Positions 24,990-34,888 of a stretch of 64,000 bases of DNA are shown here, one piece after another (positions within the stretch are counted from its first letter, which is position 1; each line of letters opens with the position of its first letter). A program made the position numbers and the translations under genes. This DNA comes from Kitasatospora sp. NBC_01287 (lineage in GTDB: Bacteria > Actinomycetota > Actinomycetes > Streptomycetales > Streptomycetaceae), in contig NZ_JAPEPB010000001.1 of NCBI RefSeq assembly GCF_026340565.1, positions 5,370,501 through 5,434,500 on the forward strand. The letters are read 5' to 3'. The notes below the pieces were generated by a model. That model saw only the letters and a program-made list of their open reading frames with translations. It had not been told where the DNA came from and did not search any database.

Positions 24990-25073
24990 ATGCTCGATCT
25001 CGTCTTCGTCGGCCTCACGGTAGTCGTGTTCGCCGTCCTCGCTCTGATCGCCCGGGGGGTGGAGAAGCTGTGA
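24990..25073 (+). CDS. 27-residue single-helix membrane peptide upstream of kdpF
   Basis: Tiny open frame, too short for usual gene calling: MLDLVFVGLTVVVFAVLA then LIARGVEKL. It is one transmembrane helix followed by a basic end, the topology expected of small regulatory membrane peptides. GGAG at 24983-24986 sits 3 bp before the ATG, a slightly short spacing. Its TGA overlaps the GTG of kdpF by 4 bp (GTGA), so translation of the two is probably coupled. It is not KdpF, which follows intact with its own signature. A stabilising or regulatory subunit of the Kdp complex is the working guess; no function is established. Confidence 0.6.
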   Translation: MLDLVFVGLTVVVFAVLALIARGVEKL

Positions 25074-25159
25074 GCGTCGAGAACATCGCAGGTCTGATCG
25101 TCGCTGTCCTCCTCGTCGGCTACCTCGTGGTGGCGCTGATCTACCCGGAGAAGTTCTGA
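25070..25159 (+). CDS. kdpF: K+-transporting ATPase subunit KdpF
   Basis: Single-helix 29-residue subunit of the KdpFABC pump, stabilising the complex in the membrane. The sequence VENIAGLIVAVLLVGYLVVA then LIYPEKF ends in the KdpF hallmark YPEKF. GTG start overlapping the preceding peptide's stop; kdpA begins 1 bp after its stop. Too short for ordinary gene finders. Confidence 0.88.
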   Translation: MSVENIAGLIVAVLLVGYLVVALIYPEKF

Positions 25160-25160
25160 C

Positions 25161-26822
25161 ATGAGTTCCACTCTCGCGGGATGGCTGCAGGCCCTCGCCC
25201 TGGTGGGCGCGCTGGCTCTCTGCTACCGGCCGCTGGGCGACTACATCGCCAAGCTGCTCACCACCGCCAAGCACCTCAAGGCCGAGCGCGGCCTGTACAA
25301 GCTGATCGGGGTCGACGGTGACGCCGACCAGCGCTGGTCCTCGTACCTGCGCTCGGTGCTCGCCTTCTCTTTCGTCTCGGTCCTCTTCCTGTACCTGCTG
25401 CAGCGGATCCAGAACCACCTGATGCTCAGCCTCGGCTTCAAGGCCGTCAACGCGCACGGTGCCTGGAACACCGCGATCTCCTTCGTGACCAACACGAACT
25501 GGCAGGACTACGCCGGTGAGGCGACCCTGGGCCACGTGGTCCAGATGACCGGCCTGGCGGTGCAGAACTTCGTCTCCGCCGCCGTCGGCATCGCGGTGGT
25601 CGCCACCCTGATCCGTGGCTTCACCCGCAGCAGGACGGACCGGGTCGGCAACTTCTGGGTGGACCTCACCCGGGTCTGCCTGCGCCTGCTGCTGCCGCTC
25701 TCCATCGTCTTCGCCGTGGTCCTGGTGGCCAACGGCGTGATCCAGAACTTCCACGGCTTCCACGACCTCACCACCATCACCGGCGACACCCAGTCGATCC
25801 CCGGCGGTCCGGTGGCCTCGCAGGAGGTCATCAAGGAGCTGGGCACCAACGGCGGCGGGTTCTTCAACGCCAACTCGGCCCACCCGTTCGAGAACTCGAC
25901 CGGCTTCACCAACTGGCTGGAGATCTTCCTGCTGCTGGTGATCTCCTTCTCGCTGCCGCGCACCTTCGGCAAGATGGTCGGCGACAACCGCCAGGGCTAC
26001 GCGATCGTCTCGGTCATGGGCCTGTTCTGGGTGGCCTCGGCCAGCCTGATGACCTTCTTCGAGACCCACCCGGCGGGTGCGGCGCTCAAGGCGGCCGGCG
26101 GGGCGATGGAGGGCAAGGAGGTCCGGTTCGGCCTCTGGGGCACCAGCCTCTTCGCCACCTCCACCACGCTGACCTCCACCGGCGCGGTCGACGGCATGCA
26201 CGACTCGCTCACCCCGGGCGGCGGCGGTGTGGCGCTCTTCGACATGATGCTCGGCGAGATCGCGCCCGGCGGCACCGGCTCCGGCCTCTACGGCATGCTG
26301 ATCCTGGCCATCGTGGCGGTCTTCGTCGCCGGTCTGATGGTCGGCCGCACCCCCGAGTACCTGGGCAAGAAGCTCGGTGGGCGGGAGATGAAGTTCGCCT
26401 CCATGTACATCCTGGCCACCCCGGTCATCGTCCTGATCGGCACCGGTCTCGCGATGGCGCTGGGCGGCGAGCGGGCGAACATGGAGAACTCCGGTCCGCA
26501 CGGCTTCTCCGAAGTGCTCTACGCCTTCACCTCCGCGGCGAACAACAACGGGTCGGCCTTCGGCGGCCTGACGGTGACCTCGCCCTGGTGGGACACCGCG
26601 CTGGGCCTGGCGATGGTGTTCGGCCGGTTCCTGCCGATCATCTTCGTGCTGGCGTTGGCGGGCTCGCTCGCCCAGCAACAGCCGGTCCCCGCCACCAAGG
26701 GCACCCTGCCCACTCACAAGCCGCTCTTCGTGGGCCTGCTGTCGGGCGTCGTCCTGATCGTGGTTGGCCTCACCTACTTCCCGGCCCTGGCTCTCGGGCC
26801 GATCGCGGAAGGTCTGCACTGA
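25161..26822 (+). CDS. kdpA: K+-transporting ATPase subunit A, channel-like subunit (KdpA)
   Basis: K+-selective membrane subunit, 553 residues, of the P-type K+ pump induced by K+ limitation. Four selectivity-filter-like segments are visible: FVTNTNWQDY, ELGTNGGGFFNANSAHPFEN, TLTSTGAVDGMHDS and TSAANNNGSAFGG, giving the fourfold pseudo-symmetry of the SKT family. The start ATG is 1 bp after kdpF. The last base of the stop TGA is the first base of the kdpB ATG, so the genes are tightly coupled. The length is normal and nothing is missing. Confidence 0.97.
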   Translation: MSSTLAGWLQALALVGALALCYRPLGDYIAKLLTTAKHLKAERGLYKLIGVDGDADQRWSSYLRSVLAFSFVSVLFLYLLQRIQNHLMLSLGFKAVNAHGAWNTAISFVTNTNWQDYAGEATLGHVVQMTGLAVQNFVSAAVGIAVVATLIRGFTRSRTDRVGNFWVDLTRVCLRLLLPLSIVFAVVLVANGVIQNFHGFHDLTTITGDTQSIPGGPVASQEVIKELGTNGGGFFNANSAHPFENSTGFTNWLEIFLLLVISFSLPRTFGKMVGDNRQGYAIVSVMGLFWVASASLMTFFETHPAGAALKAAGGAMEGKEVRFGLWGTSLFATSTTLTSTGAVDGMHDSLTPGGGGVALFDMMLGEIAPGGTGSGLYGMLILAIVAVFVAGLMVGRTPEYLGKKLGGREMKFASMYILATPVIVLIGTGLAMALGGERANMENSGPHGFSEVLYAFTSAANNNGSAFGGLTVTSPWWDTALGLAMVFGRFLPIIFVLALAGSLAQQQPVPATKGTLPTHKPLFVGLLSGVVLIVVGLTYFPALALGPIAEGLH

Positions 26823-28933
26823 TGTCGTCCACCCTTTCCCCCGCCCCCGCCGACCAGGCGCAGGGCCAGCAGCCGCACCGCGTCTCGTCCGGCCTGCTCG
26901 ACCCCAAGCTGATCGTGGCCGCGCTGCCGGACGCGGTGAAGAAGCTCGATCCGCGCGTCATGATCAAGAACCCGGTCATGTTCGTGGTCGAGGTCGGCTC
27001 GGTGGTCACCACCGTCGACGCGATCGCCAAGCCCTCGGTCTTCGCCTGGGCGATCACCGTCTGGCTCTGGCTCACGGTGGTCTTCGCCAACCTGGCCGAG
27101 GCCGTCGCCGAGGGCCGCGGCAAGGCGCAGGCCGACACGCTGCGCCGCACCAAGACCGAGACCATGGCCCGGCGACTGGTCGATTGGCCCGCCTCGCAGG
27201 CCGAGGAGGAGGTGGCCGGCACCGAGCTGCGGCTCGGTGACCACGTGGTCATCGAGGCCGGCCAGATCATCCCGGGCGACGGCGACGTCGTCGAGGGTGT
27301 GGCCAGCGTCGACGAGTCGGCGATCACCGGCGAGTCCGCGCCGGTGATCCGCGAGTCCGGTGGTGACCGCTCCGCGGTCACCGGTGGCACCAAGGTGCTC
27401 TCCGACCGGATCGTGGTCAAGATCGCCTCCGAGCCCGGCAAGTCCTTCATCGACCGGATGATCGCCCTGGTCGAGGGCGCCTCGCGGCAGAAGACGCCGA
27501 ACGAGATCGCGCTGAACATCCTGCTGGCCTCGCTGACCATCGTCTTCCTGGTCACCGTCGCCGCGCTGCAGCCGATGGCGGCCTTCGCCGGCGCCCCGCA
27601 GACCCTGATCGTGCTGGTCTCGCTGGTCGTCGCGCTGATCCCGACCACGATCGGCGCGCTGCTCTCCGCGATCGGCATCGCCGGTATGGACCGCCTGGTG
27701 CAGCGCAACGTGCTGGCCATGTCGGGACGCGCCGTCGAGGCCGCCGGTGACGTCAACACCCTGCTGCTGGACAAGACCGGCACCATCACCCTGGGCAACC
27801 GCCAGGCCGCCGAGTTCCTGCCCGCCCAGGGCGTGGAGACCGAGGAGCTGGCGAACGCCGCCCAGCTCTCCTCGCTGGCCGACGAGACCCCCGAGGGGCG
27901 CTCGATCGTGGTGCTGGCCAAGACCGAGTACGGTCTGCGGGCCCGCGCCCAGGGCGAGTTGACGCACGCCACCTGGGTCCCGTTCACCGCCCAGACCCGG
28001 ATGTCGGGGGTGGACCTGGACGAGGCGGAAGGTGTCCACGCGGTGCGCAAGGGCGCGGCCGGCTCGGTCACCCGCTGGGTCACCGAGAACGGCGGCACGG
28101 TCGGCGCCGACGTCGCCGAGCTGGTCGACGGCATCTCGGCCGCCGGTGGCACTCCGCTGCTGGTGGCGAGCAGGGTCGGCGCCGAGCCCGCCCGCGCCCT
28201 CGGGGTGATCTACCTCAAGGACGTGGTCAAGGAGGGCATGCGCGAGCGCTTCGACGAGCTGCGCCGGATGGGCATCAAGACCATCATGATCACGGGCGAC
28301 AACCCGCTGACCGCCAAGGCGATCGCGGACGAGGCCGGCGTGGACGACTTCCTCGCCGAGGCCACCCCCGAGGACAAGATGGCCCTGATCAAGAAGGAGC
28401 AGGAGGGTGGCAAGCTGGTCGCGATGACCGGTGACGGCACCAACGACGCTCCGGCACTGGCCCAGGCCGACGTGGGTGTGGCGATGAACACGGGCACCAT
28501 GGCGGCCAAGGAGGCCGGCAACATGGTGGACCTGGACTCCAACCCCACCAAGCTGATCGAGATCGTCGAGATCGGCAAGCAGCTCCTGATCACCCGCGGC
28601 GCGCTGACCACCTTCTCGATCGCCAACGACGTCGCGAAGTACTTCGCGATCATCCCGGCGATGTTCGCCAGCGTGTACCCGGGCCTGGGCCACCTCAACA
28701 TCATGGCCCTGCACAGCCCGAAGTCCGCGATCACCTCGGCGATCATCTTCAACGCCCTGGTCATCATCGGCCTCATCCCGCTCGCCCTGCGCGGCGTGAA
28801 GTACCGGCCCTCCGACGCCAGTTCGCTGCTGCGCCGGAACATCGGGATCTACGGCTTCGGCGGGCTGATCGTCCCCTTCATCGGGATCAAGGCGATCGAC
28901 CTGATCGTCCAGTTCATCCCCGGCCTGCGCTGA
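26822..28933 (+). CDS. kdpB: K+-transporting ATPase ATP-binding subunit B (KdpB)
   Basis: P-type ATPase subunit, 703 residues. It has the actuator motif DESAITGESAPVI (the TGES serine can be phosphorylated in regulation of Kdp), and the phosphorylation motif LLLDKTGTITLG with Asp317. The hinge region has TGDNPLTAKAIADEAG and MTGDGTNDAPALAQADVGVAMN. The helices carry DLDSNPTKLIEIVEIGKQLL and the C-terminal SIANDVAKYF...NIMALHSPKSAI segment typical of KdpB. It overlaps kdpA by 1 bp, and kdpC follows after 21 bp. All P-type motifs are intact. Confidence 0.97.
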   Translation: MSSTLSPAPADQAQGQQPHRVSSGLLDPKLIVAALPDAVKKLDPRVMIKNPVMFVVEVGSVVTTVDAIAKPSVFAWAITVWLWLTVVFANLAEAVAEGRGKAQADTLRRTKTETMARRLVDWPASQAEEEVAGTELRLGDHVVIEAGQIIPGDGDVVEGVASVDESAITGESAPVIRESGGDRSAVTGGTKVLSDRIVVKIASEPGKSFIDRMIALVEGASRQKTPNEIALNILLASLTIVFLVTVAALQPMAAFAGAPQTLIVLVSLVVALIPTTIGALLSAIGIAGMDRLVQRNVLAMSGRAVEAAGDVNTLLLDKTGTITLGNRQAAEFLPAQGVETEELANAAQLSSLADETPEGRSIVVLAKTEYGLRARAQGELTHATWVPFTAQTRMSGVDLDEAEGVHAVRKGAAGSVTRWVTENGGTVGADVAELVDGISAAGGTPLLVASRVGAEPARALGVIYLKDVVKEGMRERFDELRRMGIKTIMITGDNPLTAKAIADEAGVDDFLAEATPEDKMALIKKEQEGGKLVAMTGDGTNDAPALAQADVGVAMNTGTMAAKEAGNMVDLDSNPTKLIEIVEIGKQLLITRGALTTFSIANDVAKYFAIIPAMFASVYPGLGHLNIMALHSPKSAITSAIIFNALVIIGLIPLALRGVKYRPSDASSLLRRNIGIYGFGGLIVPFIGIKAIDLIVQFIPGLR

Positions 28934-28954
28934 GAAACGACAGGAATCCCTCTC

Positions 28955-29587
28955 ATGTCCAAGCCACTGCCCACCTCCGTGCGCACCCACCTCTCCGCCC
29001 TGCGGATGCTGCTGGTGATGACGGTGATCCTCGGGATCGCCTACCCCCTGCTGGTCACCGGGATCAGCCAGGTCGCCTTCAGCCAGAAGGCGAACGGCTC
29101 GATCGTGAAGTCCGCCGACGGCAAGGAGATCGGCTCCAGCCTGCTGGGGCAGAACTACAACCTGCCGAAGAAGAACCCGAACGACCCCAACGAGCAGGCG
29201 CAGCCGGACCCGAAGTTCTTCCAGCCCCGCCCCTCCGCGGCGAGCTACAACCCGCAGGGTTCGGCGGGCACCAACCTGGGCCCGAACAGCGACGCCCTGC
29301 TGAAGTCGGTCAACGACGCCCGGGCCTCGATCGCCGCCTTCGACGGCGTCGACCCGGCCACCGTGCCGGCCGACGCGGTCACCTCCTCGGGCTCCGGCCT
29401 GGACCCGCACATCTCGGTCGCCTACGCCGACGAGCAGGTCGAGCGGGTGGCCAAGGCCCGCGGGGTGTCGGCGGACGCGGTCAAGGCGCTGGTCGCCAAG
29501 TACACCGAGGGGCGCTCGCTCGGCTTCCTCGGTGACCCCGGCGTCAATGTCGTACTGCTCAACAACGCAGTGAACGAGCTGAAGTGA
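28955..29587 (+). CDS. kdpC: K+-transporting ATPase subunit C (KdpC)
   Basis: Single-pass periplasm-facing subunit of the Kdp pump, 210 residues. The membrane segment at about residues 15-38 (LRMLLVMTVILGIAYPLLVTG) is followed by GSSLLGQNY, FQPRPSAASYNPQGSAGTNLGP and the C-terminal SGLDPHISVAYADEQVERVAKARG...GVNVVLLNNAVNEL, all KdpC signatures. ATG with AACGACAGGAA upstream. A strong hairpin separates it from kdpD. Confidence 0.96.
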   Translation: MSKPLPTSVRTHLSALRMLLVMTVILGIAYPLLVTGISQVAFSQKANGSIVKSADGKEIGSSLLGQNYNLPKKNPNDPNEQAQPDPKFFQPRPSAASYNPQGSAGTNLGPNSDALLKSVNDARASIAAFDGVDPATVPADAVTSSGSGLDPHISVAYADEQVERVAKARGVSADAVKALVAKYTEGRSLGFLGDPGVNVVLLNNAVNELK

Positions 29588-29607
29588 CGAATAGTCAGAT
29601 CGAGTAA

Positions 29608-29652
29608 CCGGACCGGCTCGTGCGGGGGAACGCCCCGCACGGGCCGGTCCGG
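29608..29652 (+). terminator. Hairpin between kdpC and kdpD
   Basis: 20-bp arms (29608-29627 and 29633-29652) with a single T-G wobble and a 5-base loop. It lies 21 bp after kdpC and 53 bp before kdpD, so it may end most kdpFABC transcripts and lower kdpDE expression, or mark a processing site. Confidence 0.65.
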
Positions 29653-29705
29653 CCTGTCTCCGCCCACAGACTGCCCACCCTTCGCGAAGAGAGAAGAAGC
29701 CCTCC

Positions 29706-32257
29706 ATGGCTCGCGATCTCGCCTCCGCTGCCCCGCCCCGGCGCGGCCGGCTGCGGGTGTACCTCGGCTCGGCCCCCGGCGTCGGCAAGACCTACCGGAT
29801 GCTGGACGAGGCCCGGCGCAGACAGGAGCGCGGAGCCGAGGTCGTGGTGGGCTACATCGAGTGCCACGGCCGCAGGCACACCGAGACGATGCTGCAAGGG
29901 CTGGACGTGGCCCCCCGGCTGCACCGCAGCTACCGGGGCGCCGAGTTCACCGAGATGGACGTCGACGCGCTGCTGGCCCGCCGCCCGGCCGTGGTCCTGG
30001 TGGACGAGCTGGCGCACACCAACATCCCCGGCGGCCGGAACGCCAAGCGCTGGCAGGACGTGGAGGAGCTGTTGGCGGCCGGCCTGGACGTGATCACCAC
30101 GGTCAACGTCCAGCACCTGGAGAGCCTCAACGACGTCGTCCAGAAGATCACCGGCACGCCCCAGCGGGAGACCGTCCCGGACGAGGTGGTGCGCCGGGCC
30201 GACCAGATCGAACTCGTCGACATGGCCCCGCAGGCGCTGCGCCGCCGGATGGCCCATGGCAACGTCTACAAGGCCGAGAAGGTGGACGCCGCGCTCTCCA
30301 ACTACTTCCGGGTCGGCAACCTGACGGCCCTTCGGGAACTGGCCCTGCTCTGGGTGGCGGGCCGGGTCGACGAAGGGCTGCGCGACTACCGCGCCGAGCA
30401 CAACATCGACCGGGTCTGGGAGACCCGCGAGCGGGTCGTGGTCGCGCTCACCGGCGGGCCGGAGGGCGAGACGCTGATCCGCCGCGCCGCCCGGATAGCG
30501 GACCGCACCAACGCCGGCCAGGTGCTGGCCGTGCACGTCACCCGCAGCGACGGCCTGGCCGGGGCCTCGCCCGGCGCGCTGGCCGATCAGCGCCGCCTGG
30601 TCGAGGCGCTCGGCGGCAGCTACCACGTGGTGGTCGGCGACGACATCCCCACCGCGCTGCTCGGCTTCGCCCGCGCCAACGACGCCACCCAGCTGGTGCT
30701 CGGCACCAGCCGGCGCGGCCGGATCAACCGGTTCCTGACCGGTCCGGGCATCGGCGAGACCACCGTCGACGCCTCCGAGGACATCGACGTCCACATGGTC
30801 ACCCACGCGTTCACCGGGCGCGGCCGGCTGCCCAAGCTGGGTCGGCGGCACTCCCGGCGGCGCACGGTGGCCGGCTTCACCTCCGGCCTGCTGCTGCCCT
30901 TCGCGCTCACCGGGGCGCTCTCCCAGCTGCACCACCCGCTCAACCTGACCACCGACGCGCTGCTCTTCCAGCTCGGCGTGGTGGCGGTCGCGCTGCTCGG
31001 CGGCGCGGTCTCCGCGCTGGTGGCCTCGCTGGCCGCCTCGCTGCTGCTCAACTACTACTTCATCCCGCCGGTGCACACCTTCACCATCGGCGAGCCCAAC
31101 AACGTGATCGCGCTGCTGGTCTTCGCGGTGGTCGCGCTCACCGTCTCCACGGTGGTCGACCGGGCCACCCGGCTGACCGGGCGGGCCGCGCGGGCCACCG
31201 CCGAGGCCGAGACGCTCTCCGCGCTGGCCGGCACCGTGCTGCGCAGCCAGGACGCCGGCCAGGGCGGCGGCTCGGCGATCCCGACCCTGCTGGCGCACTC
31301 CCGCAACACCTTCGGCCTGGACTCGGTGGCACTGCTCTCCCGGGAGAGCGGCGAGGTGATCGCCCGCAGCGACTCCGCCGGGGACGGCGCCGCCGACCGG
31401 GAGAGCACCGAGGTCCCGGTCGGCTCCGACGCCCTGCTGATCCTCACCGGCCGCCGGCTGCCCGCCGACCAGCAGCGGCTGCTCGGCGCCTTCGCCGCCC
31501 ACGTCGCCGCCGCGCTGGAGCGCGACCGGCTGGCGGCGGTGGCCGCCGAGGTCGAGCCGATCAAGGCCGCCGACAAGATGCGCACCGCGCTGCTCGCCGC
31601 GGTCAGCCACGACCTGCGCACCCCGCTGGCCGCCGCGCTCGCCTCGGTCGGCTCGCTGCGCAGCCCCGACGTCGAGTTCTCGCCCGAGGACCAGGCCGAA
31701 CTGCTGGCCACCGCCGACGAGTCGCTGATCCGGCTGAACCGCCTGGTCGACAACCTGCTCGACATGAGCCGCCTGCAGGCCGGCGCGCTCACCCTGCACC
31801 TGGGCCCGGTGCACATCGACGAGGTGCTGCCCCGGGCGCTGGACTCGCTCTCCGATCCGGACGCCCCGGTGCAGCCGCTCGACCTGGAGCTGGTGCCCGC
31901 CGTGCTGGCCGACGCCCCGCTGCTGGAGCGGGTGCTGGCCAACGTGATCACCAACGCGCTGCGCCACAACGCCCCCGGCGCGCCGGTGCTGGTCAGCGCC
32001 AGCGCGCACCGGGAGCAGGTGCAGATCCGGATCGCCGACCGCGGCCCCGGCATCCCGACCGCCGACCGCGACCGGGTCTTCCTGCCCTTCCAGCGGCTGG
32101 GCGACACCGACAACACCACCGGGGTGGGCCTGGGCCTGGCGCTCTCCCGCGGCCTGGCCGAGGCGATGGGCGGCACCCTGGAGGTCGAGGACACCCCGGG
32201 CGGCGGCACCACCATGCTGCTCACCCTGCCGATGGCGACCGAGGAGGACGAGGCGCC

Positions 32258-32261
<4 letters not shown>
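29706..32261 (+). CDS. kdpD: Sensor histidine kinase KdpD
   Basis: Membrane sensor of K+ limitation, 851 residues. N-terminal KdpD domain with Walker A GSAPGVGKTYRML (about residues 19-31), Walker B VVLVDELAHTNIPGG and the following HLESLNDVVQKITG. Next is a Usp-like domain (VVVALTGGPEGETLIRRAARIADRTNAGQ, residues about 245-360), then four membrane segments (about 395-500), a GAF-like region and the kinase core. That core has AVSHDLRTPLAAALA with His635, NVITNALRHNAP, DRGPGIP and GVGLGLALSRG. The last four bases overlap the kdpE start (GTGA), so the two-component pair is co-translated. It phosphorylates KdpE to switch on kdpFABC. Confidence 0.96.
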
Positions 32262-32941
<680 letters not shown>

Positions 32942-32975
32942 CGGCGGGTGCGCGCGGGTGGTCCGGCCGGGCGGC

Positions 32976-33070
32976 CGGGGGGTGGGGCGGGGGTGGGGTC
33001 GGGTCGGGGTCAGGTCGGGGTCAGGTCGGGGTCGGGGGTGGGGTCGGGGGTGGGGTCGGGGATGGGGCGC
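32976..33070. repeat. G-rich tandem repeat downstream of kdpE
   Basis: The plus strand carries a run of GGGGTC, GGGGTCAGGTC and GGGGGTGGGGTC units, about 95 bp, in the 330-bp gap 32942-33271. Many closely spaced G-runs could form a G-quadruplex in the mRNA or DNA. No gene is seen in this gap; the right part (33071-33271) is plain spacer with a possible promoter. Confidence 0.6.
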
Positions 33071-33271
33071 TAATGATCCGTCAAGACCGGAGCCCCGAGG
33101 GCCAAAGGCGCCTCGGATCGGCGCAGAATCGTCACGCCATGGGGCCGGCGTCAGCTGCGAGGAAGCGCTTCCGCTCCGCTCCACGGGGGAGCCCGGCGCA
33201 CCGCCGGGACAGGAGTCGGAGCGGGCCGGGCACCCCGGCGCGCCCGGCTGACGGGGAGGGGACGCACGGCC

Positions 33272-34852
33272 ATGGCAACGGGAGTGAGACCGCCGGTCGC
33301 ACCGGGGAAGGGCTCGTCCGAACGGACCGGCCCGGCAGCCGCCGATCCCCCCGGGCCGCGCACGCACCGTGCCGCGGCCTCCTCGGGCACCGCGGCGCCG
33401 ACCGCGCGCACCTCACCCGCCCGGTCGGCACCGACCGGTCTCGCCCGGTTGCTCACCCGGGCCTACTGGACCACCCCGCGCCGGGTCCGCGCGCTGACGG
33501 CGGCCGCGCTGGCCGCCGTCCTGCTCTTCGCCGGGGTGGCCTGGACGGTGCTCAGCGGCGCCCGGGCGAGCGTGGACGTGATCGGCCACCGCGCCGCGCC
33601 GCAGGCCGAGCGGGCCTCCGACCTCTACTTCGCGCTCGGCGACCTGGACGCCCAGGCCGCGAACCTGCTGCTGGTCGGCGCCGACGAGGCCGACTACGCC
33701 AAGCGCTCGGTCGTCCACGACGCCTACGACCAGCGCCGCGCCCAGGCCGACGGCGACCTGGAGGCGGCCACCGAGGCGCTCGCCGGGGACGGCGCCGGGC
33801 GCAAGGCGGTCCAGGACGAGCTGGACGCGCTCGGCCGGTACGAGGCCCTGGTGGCCCGCTCCGACCTGCAGGAGTCCACCGCCAAGGCGCTGCCGGGCAA
33901 GCCGCCCGCCGACGCGCTGGCCTCCTACCAGCAGGCCACCGACCTGCTGCGCAGTCAGCTGCTGCCGGACGCCGACCAGGTGGCCGACGCCAACGCCGCC
34001 AAGGTGGCCGCCGCCTACGGCGCGCAGCGCTCCGACCTCGGCTCCGGCTGGTGGTGGCTGCTGCTCACCGGCCTGCTGGCGCTGGGCGCGCTGGCCGCGC
34101 TGCAGCGCACCCTGGCGGTCCGCTACCGCAGGACGATCAGCCCGCCGCTGGTCGCGGCCGCGCTGCTGGCGGTGATCGGCCTGGGGTACGGGCTCTCGCT
34201 GGCCTCCGACACCCGGGACCGGCTGCACACCGCCACCGTCGATGCCTATGACTCGGTGCTGGCGCTGAGCCGGGCCAAGGCGGTGGCCTACGACAGCAAC
34301 GCCGACGAGAGCCGCTGGCTGAGCGACCCGAGCCGGGCCGACAGCTACCAGCAGGCCTTCCTCGACAAGAGCCGGCAGGTCGTCAAGCTGGACGGCAGCA
34401 CGCTCGCGAGCTACGACGCCGCCCTCGACACGGCGATCGCCGACCACCAGGCCTCGGCGGCCAAGGTGGACTTCGGCGGCTACCTGGGCGACGAGGAGCG
34501 CAACATCACCTTCCCCGGCGAGCAGCAGGCCGCCGACCAGGTGCTGGCCGACTTCCGGACCTACCAGCAGGACGACCGGACCATCCGCACGCTCGCCCAG
34601 CAGGGCAGGCTCGGCGACGCCATCGCCTTCGACACCGGCACGGCGGCCGGCCAGTCGGACGGTGACTTCAGCAAGCTGAGCGACGCCTTCGACCGGGTGG
34701 TGGCGATCAACCAGCAGGCCTTCGACTCCTCGATCGCGGACAGCGACGCCGCCCTGGGCACCGGCGCGGTCGTGGCCTGCGGCCTGCTGCTGGCGGGCGC
34801 GTTGGCGCTGACGCTGCTGGCGGTCCGCCCGCGGCTGCGCGAGTACCGCTGA
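33272..34852 (+). CDS. Membrane protein of unknown function with two extracytoplasmic helical sensor-like domains
   Basis: A 526-residue protein. About 60 disordered residues are followed by TM1 (about 78-98), an extracytoplasmic helical domain of about 150 residues, two adjacent TM helices (about 255-275 and 295-312), a second extracytoplasmic helical domain, and a last TM helix (about 495-515). The outer domains are Ala/Asp/Gln-rich helices resembling four-helix-bundle/CHASE3-like ligand-binding domains (for example ASDLYFALGDLDAQAANLLL). No kinase, HAMP or other output domain follows. It may be a duplicated sensor module that works with a separate partner. Many actinobacteria have similar proteins annotated only as hypothetical. 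ATG 33272 with GGGGAGGGG upstream. Confidence 0.7.
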   Translation: MATGVRPPVAPGKGSSERTGPAAADPPGPRTHRAAASSGTAAPTARTSPARSAPTGLARLLTRAYWTTPRRVRALTAAALAAVLLFAGVAWTVLSGARASVDVIGHRAAPQAERASDLYFALGDLDAQAANLLLVGADEADYAKRSVVHDAYDQRRAQADGDLEAATEALAGDGAGRKAVQDELDALGRYEALVARSDLQESTAKALPGKPPADALASYQQATDLLRSQLLPDADQVADANAAKVAAAYGAQRSDLGSGWWWLLLTGLLALGALAALQRTLAVRYRRTISPPLVAAALLAVIGLGYGLSLASDTRDRLHTATVDAYDSVLALSRAKAVAYDSNADESRWLSDPSRADSYQQAFLDKSRQVVKLDGSTLASYDAALDTAIADHQASAAKVDFGGYLGDEERNITFPGEQQAADQVLADFRTYQQDDRTIRTLAQQGRLGDAIAFDTGTAAGQSDGDFSKLSDAFDRVVAINQQAFDSSIADSDAALGTGAVVACGLLLAGALALTLLAVRPRLREYR

Positions 34853-34866
34853 CGGCGGCGCGGGCG

Positions 34867-34887
34867 GCGGCCCGGGCCCGGGGCCGC
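34867..34887. terminator. Terminator between convergent genes
   Basis: GCGGCCC (34867-34873) and GGGCCGC (34881-34887) around a G+C loop, between the membrane protein gene and the convergent amidohydrolase-like gene. Confidence 0.5.
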
Positions 34888-34888
34888 G

